Assembly (NCBI RefSeq): GCF_014192335.1
Contig: NZ_JACHXU010000020.1
Span: forward strand, 1-64,000
Direction: 5' to 3'
From: Aporhodopirellula rubra
Lineage (GTDB): Bacteria; Planctomycetota; Planctomycetia; Pirellulales; Pirellulaceae
DNA length: 64,000 nt
Position numbers and translations under genes: made by a program. This document shows, piece after piece, positions 18,530 to 30,800 of this stretch. The notes below the pieces were generated by a model. The model was not told where the DNA came from. It did no database searches and saw nothing but the letters and a program-made list of their open reading frames with translations. The number at the start of each line of letters is the position of its first letter. The first letter of the stretch is position 1.

Positions 18530-18897
18530 AGGCGGTACTAGGCAAATGAGGAGAATAGAGACCAGCGACGTGCGTCATCGGGTACGCAACGATCACGCCA
18601 GTAAATGGTTAGACGCGAGAAACTCCAGAAGAGTTTCATCAAATCCGATCACACAGCCCCGCCGGGGGGAAGGGTCTCCCGGTGCGGTTCCTTGTCAGAG
18701 GATTCGACGATTCAGAAAACGAGCGTGTCGAGCCGATTCGCCCCGTCGAGAACGATCAACATCGTCTCGCCGGGGAATTCCGGTTCGTGGTGCCTGGTTC
18801 AGGGGCTTTCGGATGAAAATCCCCTAACTCTCGCCCGCCACACGTCACATTTTCCGTCGTCCGTCTATCTCCTAGTTTGGTTCGAACTCTCCTCAGA
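18530..18897. other. Intergenic region between two dockerin genes
   Basis: These 368 bases hold no gene. A perfect hairpin GAAACTC/GAGTTTC with a 5-nt loop lies at 18619-18637 without a T-run, and a GC-rich CCCCGCCGGGG element lies near 18657-18667. The promoter of the metallopeptidase gene should be here, but no strong consensus was recognised. Confidence 0.5.
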
Positions 18898-21800
18898 TCA
18901 TCCCAACTCGGCGAAAAAATCGTCGAGCACCGAGACGTCGTCATCCGATCGCGACGGTTGTGCGTCCTGACGGTCCTGAGCGAGCGTGTCGACGATTCCG
19001 TCGAGTTGCATCGTGGCAGGCGAATCGAACACGCTCGTCTTGGACGTTTCGCTGATCGATTCGTCGAGTGACGGTGAGTCCGCCGCAACCGGCATCGGTT
19101 CGCCCGATGGGCTCGATACGGTCTGCGTCGAAGTCGGAGCAACGGTCGGATCGAACATGATCGTCGAATTCGTCGCCATTACACCTTCGGCAACCGGCGA
19201 GTAAGCGACCGACTGAGTCGATGTGCTCGCGAGCGGCTCCGATCCTGGAACTTCACCAGGACGGTTGTTGGCGTTGAGCCAGTTAATAACTCGCAGTGCG
19301 TCGATCTCGGTGATCATGCCGTCACCGTTGACGTCAGGATACTTCGGCAACGACAAACCAGCTGGCACGTTCGTTAGGTCGACTCCACCGCCGTTCGCGT
19401 TGAGCACGTTGATGATCAACAAGGCGTCCAGTGGCGTAACCGCACCGCTGTCGTTGACGTCTTCGACCTGAGTACGCCCCGTGAAAGGATTGTTCACAAC
19501 GGTGTAAACATAGTCTTCGACCTCACCGGCGTTGGTGGCTCCAACAGGTCCCAGTCCCGCTTCATAGCTGAGGCGGAATCGGGCCTGAACGTCACCGAGT
19601 TGAGCCGTCGAAGGAACGGCAATCTCCAACGTGTTGACCAAGAACGGTGTGTTGGCAGGGAATGTGAACCGGTTCACTTCTCCGGCGGATTCCTCAAACG
19701 CACCGTCGCCGTCCCAGTCGAACCAAACGTCGAGGTAGCTGGTTTGCGATGGAGATGGTGCTCCGGCACGTTGATTGATCGAGACTTCGAAGTCACTGGT
19801 GAAGCCAGGCTGCAACGTACCGAGCTGGATCACACCGTCATCGATGTCGAGGTCATCATTGGAACCGTTAACGTCGGCCGTGACCGAACCGCCGAGGAAC
19901 AACACGTCATCGTCATTGTCAACGATCGTGTGGCTCGGTCCGCCGGTTTGGATCGTGGTTGGGTAGTTCTGCCCGTTGCCGAACGTCAGCGACGCGTCCC
20001 CGTAGTCGGACAGTTCACCGACAAGGATTTCAACGCGGGAGCTGACCTGTTCGCTCGCCGGTTGGAGACGGTTGCCCGCTTTGTCGGCGATGAATTCGGT
20101 CACGACTGCGTCACCGATCGGCGTCGTGTCGGTCTTCAACAACACACGGTTGTCGATTTGTCGAACATCCGTCCCGTCGACTCCGCCGAGTCCGGCCGCA
20201 AGTGCGGCGTCTCCGAACGCTTCGGCGACAGTGTTGGCGTCATCGTTGTAACGAATGACAACGGCTTGTGACGCCGGGTCGCCCGGCGAACCGACTTGTT
20301 CGATTACGGTTCCCGCGGTGCTGAGTCGGATGTCCGAGTCGCCACCGAGAGTGATCTTACCGCCACCATGGTTAATCGGTGTCAACGATGGGAAGATGAG
20401 CGAAACCGCCGACACGATCGCATTAGCGAGCGAGTCCGGTGATCCGCCGAATCCGCCACCGAAGACGGTTACCGGTGTGGCACCTGCGTTGAGCAAATCG
20501 CCGTCGAAGTCGATCTCAAACGTGACCGGGGTTCCCAGTCCGCTCGCGATTGTGAACGTTTGGCCGTCCTCAACCGCGGTCGAAATTTCACCTTCGGTCG
20601 TTGGGATTTGCATTCCAAATCCGAGCGAAACACCAATGCTGCTGTTGCCCGTGATCAACGCACCACCGTTTAGAGCCGTCAACGAAATCGGTCCATTGGT
20701 TCCGCGTACCCGGAAGACACCCGAGGCACCGGATGCTTGCAGGTCGAGGTCCTCGTCTTGGAACCCTTGAATCAATGCCTGCACCAATTCGCGAAGCGAT
20801 GCGTCCGCTGCGACTTGCAAAACGACTCGATCCACATCGGGGTCGATCGCGGCGATGATCCCGTCGGTGTCGAATTCGAACGCGACCTCTCGGGTGCCGT
20901 CAAACACCACGATCGTTTCGTTGTAATTCGTCAGACGCGAACCATCGATATCGATGTCAATTTGCGGCAACAACTGAACGTCGAGTTCCTGGTTCACTTG
21001 GCGGAACATCGCGTCTTCATCGAAACTGACGTAGGCCAGATCGCTGTTGGCGTGAGTTCCGAGCAATTGCATGCGGCCCGTTGTGCTGGTGCCGTCGTCT
21101 TCCAGGTAAACCGCTTCGATGTTCAGCACGCTAGGTTGCGATGCCGATAGATCGTTGATCGCTTGAGTCAACAACAAGGCGACTCGTTGAGCCGATGCCG
21201 TCGATGGCAGACGGATTGCGTAGTTGCCGGTCGCGGTGACGATACCATTGACCACTTCCTCAGTGATGTCGGTAACGAATTCGAACGTGACGGGCGTGTT
21301 TACGCCATCGAACACGGTGATCGTTTGGCCGTTAATCGCAGAGCTGGTCAATCCGGTCAACGCGTCGGTTTCGGTCAACGCTGCCGATGGCACGGCGAGT
21401 TGGATACCGAGTTCCGTTTCGAGAATTTGACCATCGATAAAGGTCTTCTCACCGTCGGCGTACTCGAGTCCGGTTTCGGCTTTCAGGACAGCGTTGTATC
21501 CGTCCGCACTGCCGGCTTCGGTACCGAGGAACTCAACCGTGTAAACAGCGTTATCGGCCCAAATGCCAGCGATCGGAGTGATTCGAATCGTGTTGTCGGA
21601 CGGCTCGTAGGAGAACTTGTAGTCTCGGCCTTCTTCGAGCAACTCGACGGTGGTGCTGCCGACGACCAAACGGGTCACCAACAGATTCTCACTCGTGACG
21701 GTGTTGTCATTAACGCCCACGCCGTATCCGGTATCGGCAGGAACAATTCCATCGATCAGTTGAATTTCAAAGGCGTCATAGATCGTGCCTTGCGTGATCG

Positions 21801-24800
21801 AACGGCCGAACAGATCGCGTGTTTGATCGAAGATCAGATCTTGACCACGTGGCGACGTCAGGACGAAGCGAGGTCCTTCGTTGTCAGTCCGCTCTTCCGC
21901 ACCGCGATCAATGAAACCGCTCAATCCGACACCAAACGAAGCATCGAACGTTGGATCATCAACCCGCAGTTGACCGTTGGCGTCGAACGTCGGTGCAAGA
22001 ATTGGGCTCGAAGGCAGTCCGAGTGAGTTCCGCAGCGAGATCAACGACGCACGATCCTCGAGCGACGCGATGCCGCTGTCGATGATCGGGGTGCGTGATT
22101 GAGGCGTGAAGATCAGGTTGAAAGCGTCGACGAACACTGAATCGCTCGCGTCGATGAACTGGGCCGATTGGCCGATGCCGTCGATGCCTGCGATCAGCGA
22201 TGCCAGATCGTTGCGATAGTAGGTTGTTCCACCGATGACGGTGAGGCTAGCCGAAACGTCGATCAGACCGCTTGCGAGAGTCGGAGTCGGAGCAACCGAC
22301 AATCCGACTTCGAAGTTGCTAACCACATTGTTGAGCAGTGTCGGTGCCGCGTTGTCCGCGACTCGGATGCCTGTTTGCCCGGCAACAAAGGTGTCACGAG
22401 GAACGGTCGAGATCGCACCCACGGCGTCAATGTCCGCACCGCCGGGACCGAAGTTATTCGTTCCCGATGGCGAAAGGTCAGTCAATCGCACGTAGGAGAA
22501 ACGATCGCTCAGGCCAAAGCCGAAGGCGTCGAGGTCGATCTTGTTTTCGAGTCCGAATATCTCACCCACGTTGAAATAGGTGACGTTGTCGCGACTGATC
22601 TCGACACGAACACGTTCAGGAATACCGGTTTCGAAAATGACGAGGTCATCGATACCGTCACCGATTCCCATCACTGCCGATGGATTGCTCGAACTACCCG
22701 TCAACAGATTGTCATCGAATGCAAAGACGGCACTTCCGCCCGATCCGAGCGAGAAGGTGAACAAGCCGTTTTCAGGATCGGTCGTCGAGACGCCGAAGCA
22801 ATCCGGCGAACCGAGAGCGGCTTCACTATCGGTGAACGATTCCTCGACATCAGGGCCATGAACCGTTTCACTGTCCAGGACGCTGTCCGCAAACGAGATC
22901 GCACCGAGAGGGAAGAACGTCGATTCGAAGATCTGCGAACCGAGGTTCGCGGTTTGTTCGATCGTTCCACCAACGAGCGTATTGTTCAAGATACGGTCGA
23001 ATCCGACAGGGTTCTCGGATGCGAAACCGCTGTTTTCCAGACCGCTGATGTCGATACCGACGTCTTGGTTAAACGCAAAGGTGTTGTTGCGAACAACCAC
23101 ACCTGGGATCAGGTTTTCCGTGTTGAGTTCAAGGAAGTTGCGAGCGTAAGTCACCAACGACGGGGTCGCGTCGATCGGATCATCCGAAATCACGGACTCG
23201 GACGCATCACGCGAGATTTGCAAACCGGCGTCTTCGTTGTGAATGAACCGACTGTTCTCGATCATGATCACACCCTGTTCGGTACGATCACGGTTGGTGT
23301 CACCGCGAAGATCGTCGGTCGTCGTCGAAACGAATGCGGTGGCTCCGATCGCGTTGGTGCGAATCGATGTTGCACCGGAGAGGTTGATGCGAGTATCGGG
23401 CACACTGCCGGGGGTGTTGGCGCGGGTCAGGTTACCACGCATTGCCGAAACGCCGAGCACGGTGCTGACCTGTTGCGAACTGATCCGTCCGATGATCGTG
23501 TCTGCGACTTCTTCCGCAGTCGCGTCGGCGGCGATCTGAACGAGCACACGGTTAGCATTTTGTGCGAAGCCGTTGCTATTGCCGGCTGCATCGAGGACGT
23601 CAAATTCGAACGTCACCCGGTTGTTTTCGCCCGCGATCGTGAAGGTCGACCCGTCAAGAATTTCCGATGCCGGCTTGGTCACCAGCGAAACGCTCGACGA
23701 CACCAAACGCTCGTTGGTATCGAACGCACGGAAGCGTGCGTCGACCAAGTTCGGAGCACCTTCGAGGACCGCTCCCGAAGCAACGTATTCTGATGCGTCG
23801 CGGATCTCGAGTTGATAGGATCCCGATGATGTCGGACGTGGTGATTCCGCAGGCGATGTCAGCGACAATTCACCGGAATCCACGAAGACTTCCTCGGCCC
23901 CAATCGGGGTTGCTGCGGTGACCATTTCACCCCGTTCAGCGAAACCGATGATGATGTCGTCGATGTACGCACCTTCGGAATCATTGGCCGAAGCTCCGGC
24001 CTGATAGTCGCCACCGAAACGATCGCCGTAACGTTCTGCGGTCGAGACGAATGGACCGAGTTGGTCGGCGTCAAAGTTCATGTTCGGTAATCGGACGGCC
24101 GATCCGGCAACCGGGATCAGCGATGTGTCGCCACCGGCGAAGCGTTCCGCCAATGCGGCTTGCAATGCGATCGCGACGTCTGCGGCGGAGTCACCACGAC
24201 TAACCGAAATCGGCGTACCGGTCAGTGGTTTCTGGTTGCTCGCGGCCAATCCGTCTGCGGCACCGTCGGTGACTTCGGCGGCACCAACGCTGACGATTCC
24301 GGCACCGCCGAATTCGACGCTCGCACCGGACGCGACAATGTTCATGTCGGCTTCGATCGAGATACTCGCGGCGTATCCACCGGTTTGGGCTGCGTCTGCG
24401 GTACCGGAAATACGGGGATCGTAGGTCGAGTTTTCAGGGCCGCTGATTCCGATGTAGTACAACCCGTTGCTCGGGATGACCACAGAGATGGTGCCGTCAG
24501 CAATGTTCTCGACAGCGAGCGTTCCACCGCCGGCGGCGAGCAGTTCGATGCCGTCTTCATCGAAGAAGCGAACGTTGTTATCGACGCCTGGCTGATCGGA
24601 CGTGACACTGACACTAACAGTTGTCCCGGCAGCAAGGTTGTCGATGCTAACCAGGTCGACATCACCGCGGTTGGTGATCAGTGTCGGAGTGATCGTGCCG
24701 AGCGTTCCTCGGCCGTTGACGATCAAGTTGCCGCCACTGTAAGCAATCGGCGTGGCTTGATAAGTCAAATCGTTACGACCGAGTTCACCGGCGGGGTTCG

Positions 24801-27800
24801 GGTTGCCGAACGGGTCGGTCGGATCCGATGGGTCGCTGAAGTCGAACTGATCGATCGAACCGTATGCGGGCGTTTGGATGCCGAAGGTGCTTTCGACGAT
24901 CGCTTGCAATTCGCCGGCAACGTCGGCTTGCGTCACGTCGCTCCCCAACGGAACCGACACTTGGTTCACACCAACGTTTCGCAACCCATCATTGAGCACG
25001 AACTCGACATCGTCGATCGTGACAATGAATACCGCGTCGCTGTTGGTGTAGTAGTTGTCGAGAATATTTGCCGTCGGAACGAGTTGGCCGTAGTCGACCG
25101 CAAAGTCCGTCTCGCCGATCAGCGAACCAATCACAAACGCAACATCGTCGGCAGACAAATCGTCCAAGCTGGTCGCGTCGGTGCCGTTGATCGACAGCAA
25201 TTCGAAGAGCGAGAAGACATCCACTTGGCTGCGACGGGCGAACAGATCCGTGTTGAATCCGAGCGTCAGGTCGCTTCGCTGAGTGTCACCGTCGAGCAGA
25301 ACGAATTCGGTGCCGTTGAGGTAAACAGTGAACAGTTTATCGGGGTTCTCGGCATAGTACGCATCGGGGTCGACACCGATTGGGATCGGATTGGCGTCGT
25401 AGAATTGCTCGATCTCGGTGCCTGTTGGCAGCAATCGGGCCAAGTCAATTTGTATATCAAACGTTTCAGCGACCGCACGAGCGATATCGCCCGCAGTCAG
25501 CTCGGCGAGAGTCGCACCGACGGGCTGACCAGCGAGCAAATTGATCGAGATCACTCCGGCAGGCACCGTACGAGTGCCGTCATTGAGCAGATAGGTTTGA
25601 CCGTCGACAGTGAATGTCGACGTCGCATTCGGATCTTGATAGAGCTGTTGGAGCGAGATGCCCGATGAGAACGTGACGACAGGAGCCATGTCGATCGAGA
25701 AGCTCTCGCCGTTGATGATCAACGTTTCACCGTCAATCAGCTCGCTCGCCGCGACAGTGCGGATTTCGTCAGTCAGCGTCGAGGTCGTGCCGGCGGTCGA
25801 GAATTCGATCCGCAGCGAAAGACCACTTTGGCCCGCGAACTCTTCCAGCGAGACGCGTGCTTGTCGCCACGTTCCGGTGTTGTCATAGAGTTGCTGCACG
25901 TCGACATCGATCGAGTCGTCGTAAACGCCGATTTGGGCCGGATCGTCGAACTCGTCATCGAACAACCCGTCGCGACGTTGTTCGTTGTTCGTTGCGACGA
26001 GATGCTCAACACCGTGCTGGTCGACAACATAGACGCGAAGCGTGTCTTGATCTTCGCCGAACAGGTCGAAGTCGTCGTCGCTCGCGGAGTCGTCATCGAC
26101 ACCGTCGGTTTCCAGGAAGTAATTGAAGTACATGGTCGGCAAGTCGGCCGCCGAGTATCCCTCCAACGAGAACGCGTTGGACTGAACCGTTCCGCGTGCA
26201 CCGCCGGGGAAGTTGTATGTTCCCTGAACGTCCTGCCCGTCTTGGCGAACGTTCTCAGCCGCCGTATTGATATTCTGCACCGGAGCTTCACCGGCACCGT
26301 AGTTACCGTTGAACGCAGCGGCGGTGTAATTGAACACGAGCGAATTGTTCGCGTCGCCTTGATCGGGACGGGCGCCATGGTAAGCGTCGTTAATTCCGTG
26401 ACCTTCATCTGAATCACGTGCACTGGTGACGTGCCACAGGTTGTAATCCAGCGTCGCAAAGTCGAGACCTTGTGCGTTGAAGATGCCGGTGCTGATCGAC
26501 GTGCGTCCGCCGGCGAATACCGCTTGCAATTCGCCGTCGAGGTTGAACGCGTGGATGTCACCGTTGCTCGTGATACCGAACAGGATTTGCCGTCCTTCGG
26601 CGTCACGCAGACTGTTAGGCCCGGCACGAAGACCGGAGAAGTTGATGCCGATCAGGTCGGTCGACGAGGCGACGTATTGGCCCACGTTGGCGTTGCTGCC
26701 TGCACTGCCGTTAAATCCAAGGAATCCGGACGGAACACGGTAGAGTCCCCCCGCATCGGAGACCGCATACAGGTCGTTGCCGACCAATTCGATACCCGTA
26801 ATGGATCCACCGTTAGCGAAGCCGCCCAATCGGAGGTTTCCGGCGGCCGAGTTGGCGTCCACGACAACACCGGTGATTTGAACCGCACGGCCCAGTGAGG
26901 TGCCGATCACGGTCGGCAATGCACCGCCCGCGTTTTGCGTCGCAATCGCTTGAACGATTCGGTTGGCGATCGTTTCGGCGGAATCCGTCGGCAACAGCGT
27001 GACCGGAACCCGACCGGGCTGAACCAATTGACTTCCGTTCAGCGTGAGGCCGCTGACCGGGTTCGCGTTCGGTGGGGTCAACGTGACCGCGGTGGCAGTT
27101 GGGAATGCCAATTGCGTTCCCTTGAACGAGACCGGAATGCCTGGCGATTGGGCCTGGATTGCGGCAGCGAGTTGCTCGATGAAGACCGTGTTGCTGGCCG
27201 TGCGATCGATATTCACGATCACGTTGCCCGGCGTCGTTGGATCCGGTGCGTTGGTCAATTCGAAGGTCACCGGTGCACGTCCCGGCAGCGTCACTGACAG
27301 CGTCGTGCCGTTGGCGATACTCGCCGGGTCGGACGAGATCAGCGTGTAACCTTGGTTGAGTTCGAAGGTAACGAACTGCGTACCGTTGGTCAGAGTGAAG
27401 TTATCACCGTCGAACAGTTGCGGAACCGCAACGCCAGCGGCATTGACTTCTGTCGCCGACGAAATTCCGATCACGTTGGCGTCATCGGGTTGTCCGTCGT
27501 CTGGATCTTGGCTCGTATCGATCTGGCCGACTTCACGGATGTTCGTACCCGCACCGGCGTTGGCCAATGTGAGGTCGAAATCGGGGCCCGTCGCTTCACC
27601 GGTTTCTTCATCGAACGCATACAAGATGTTCGTGGTGTAACCTTGACGGTTGAAGTTCAACCCTGGGGTCAAACCTTGACGAACGACCGGGCGATCGGCG
27701 ACCAAGTAACCGGTTTCTTCACCGAAGCGGTTACGGATCGTAATCGCTTCCACGATCAATCCGTCATCGCTGTCTTCATCGAGAACCTGGACGGCGTCTT

Positions 27801-30800
27801 CTTCGATTTCCAAATCGTGAGAAGTCTCAATCCCGGTGTTTTCCAACGGTGTGATCGTGCCGTTAACCGTATCGATGCGGGCGTAGGTGTAGTTGCCGTC
27901 ATCGAGTTGTTGTGGAACGGTGTATCCGAACAGTTCGCCGTTGGCGGTAAACGCGACGTCGAGAATCGTTGTTCCGAATCCGCCAAGAGTCGCGTAGCGA
28001 GCACCGGTGAACGGGTTAACCAAGAACAATTCCGTGCCGCTGTTGACGTACAGGAAAACGTCGTCGAGCGTGTGTTCGATGATCGAATTGTTATCGAACA
28101 AGACTGGCACAACTGGGCCCTCGGCGACCTGCGTGTAGGCCGACGGGTTCCCGAGGTTTTCGAAACCTTCTTCCGCGATTCGGCGAGTGCTGTCGACAGG
28201 TTCGAGGCGGATCAGCGGGTTGGTCGGGTTCCGAGTGGTGAATTGATCCAGCTGCGCGGGGGCTTGGAACTTGTTCGAAATCGCAACGTAGTAGGTGCCT
28301 TCGGGAAGTTCAGCCGAACCGATGTATGGGTCGGCGGTACCGTAGGATCCGCGAGACAGATCCGAGGTGCTGGTCGCCCCCGAAGAATTCATGTCGTCGG
28401 CGATATTCGAATCACCACCGATCAGAACGAGGTTACCGGCCGCGTCAAAGACGTACAGCGAGAGGTCAGCACGCGAGGCGCCGTCGGCGTAATCGATATC
28501 GAAAACGGTCGCGAGATACATGGCCGCATCGTCACGAGTGAGCTGCTGATATTCGATCTCAAACTCGAACCAATCGACATCGTTGGTGTCGTCGATGAAG
28601 CCGGAGATATTCTTGGCCAAGCGGTCCGAAGACAGAGGGCCAGCACCATTGTTGAGTTCCACATCGACGCGGTCGACCGTCGCGGAATCACGCGAGATCA
28701 GAATCGATCCGTCAGGCTGCACAACGGCAGCCGGGTCGAGTGCCGGGTCGCCGGAGAACTGCGTGTCGTAAAGACCGAGGCGTTGAGCGTTACCGAATGT
28801 GCCGTTGTCGCCCGCGGTTTCGAAATCTTCACCCGCGAGTGGGCTGTGCAGCGGTCCTCCGATGATTTGCACGCCGTTGTCGGCATACATGACATCGCTA
28901 TAGCGGATTTGAGTTCCAGCAGAAACATCGGCCTCTTCGATCCGAATCTGCAATTGGTATGAACCCTTAGTCAATCCGTTACGCAATCCGCCGGTTTGAT
29001 TTTGGAGTGAATCTTCGTTGTCGGCAACGTTGCTCGTATCGCCCACCACCATCGGGCTCTTTCCATCACTCGTCAGCGTACTCTTCGAGCTGGTCGAAAG
29101 TGCACTGCGGACACGGACGTGATAAAGCGTGCGTTGTCCAACCACGCCGGGCAGGATCACTCGCATTCCGGCGTCGCGACTGTTGATCGAATAGTTGTCT
29201 TGGAAGGCAACCAAACCAGCACTCGAGTCGATTTGACCGGTAGCCAAACCGAAGATCGAATCGATATCGAGAGCTTGATCGCCTCGACCGGTTCGAGCAC
29301 TGATCAACGCTCGCAATTCTTCGCGACGTGCGGCGGTGTTCGGGTCGGCCGCGTCAAGGCTCAAAAGTTCCTCGATCAATGCAGCTTCCGCCATCGCGTC
29401 GTCCGACAACACCAACGTTTGGCCGTTGGCGTTAACGAGTTCGATGACCGTATCGACGCTCAAATTTGTGCGATCGATATCCAACCAAACCTGTGTGCCA
29501 GCCTCAGCAACGAACGAGTAAACATCGACATCGCTCGCACTGGACAATTCACCGTCGACGATCAGGCCGAGCTGGCGGTTCTCATCTCCCGATGCACGAT
29601 CCGGTGCGACTTCACCGACAAACTGTGCACGGCTGGCAACCGCGTTGGTATCACTGAGACCGACGTTGGATGGTTCGTTTTCGGATGTGATCGACGCGTT
29701 GGAATCGGACGCCGCTTCGCGGATCACGATGCCATCCCATCCACCGGGCGTCGGGGTATTGTTGGCTCCGTCGGTATTCAGGTTCGCCAGGCCAGAAGGC
29801 GTGAACCCTGCACCCACGGTATCGTCAGCGAGCGAAGTCAGCACAACAGGGAAGTCCGGTTGCCCGATCACTTGCAGGCTGCCACCGATACGGTCAGCGA
29901 TGCCATTCAATTCGTCTTCGGCGGTATAGCTATTACCACCAACCACGATGCCAGCCTGACGGCGAAGCAACGCATCTTCTTGGAATGGAACTTCACTCTC
30001 GGGGAAAATCGTGCCGGTGTCGATACGAATGACATCATTCGGCTCGAACGTCAAACCAGCGATGTTCAGGAACATTATGCCATTGATGACGATCAGGCGA
30101 CCGTTGTCGAAGCCGTTGAGCGATGTGCCGCCGATGTCCAGCGTCGCGTTGTCGAAGGCACCAAGATCAAACTCAGGGCTGAGTTGAATTCCGGCGAAGG
30201 TATTATCAACGATGGTCGCGCCGGTCGTTTCTAGAATGGTCACTTCAACGAAGTCATCGCCAATCTCGACACCAAAATCGAAGTCAGTCGCGTCCGCCGG
30301 TGTGACGGACGTGAAATCTCCGGGTTCGTCGAGCGAGCCATCGAATACGAAATCGGCATCACCAGGAACAGGAAGGTCCGCCGGTTCGGTTGCCGTGTTG
30401 ACGGCAGTGATGAAGATCGTTTGTTCGGGAATATCGCCGAGCGTATCGAACTTCACGACCAAGGAAGCCCGTGCATCGCTTTCGATACGCAGGCCGCCGT
30501 AGATGTGCTGGTTCGGCACTTCGATCGTGTCTCGAACGATGTGCACAATGTCCGTATCGTCCCAGACGACTTCCGTTGCCACGGTGCCACCACGAACTTC
30601 GAGTCCCGCGAGGCTGTCGCTGCTGTTTTCGATCAAGTTGCCCTTGATCAACGGACCGCTGTTACCACGCAACTCCAACGCATCGATTCCGCCCGTCGAA
30701 CGTCCCGGATCGGTTTGCTCTTGCCAGGTGAAACTGTTGACGTCGAAGGTCATCGTTGGACCGTTGCCGTCGATGAACGTATTGTCAATGATCACCGGTT

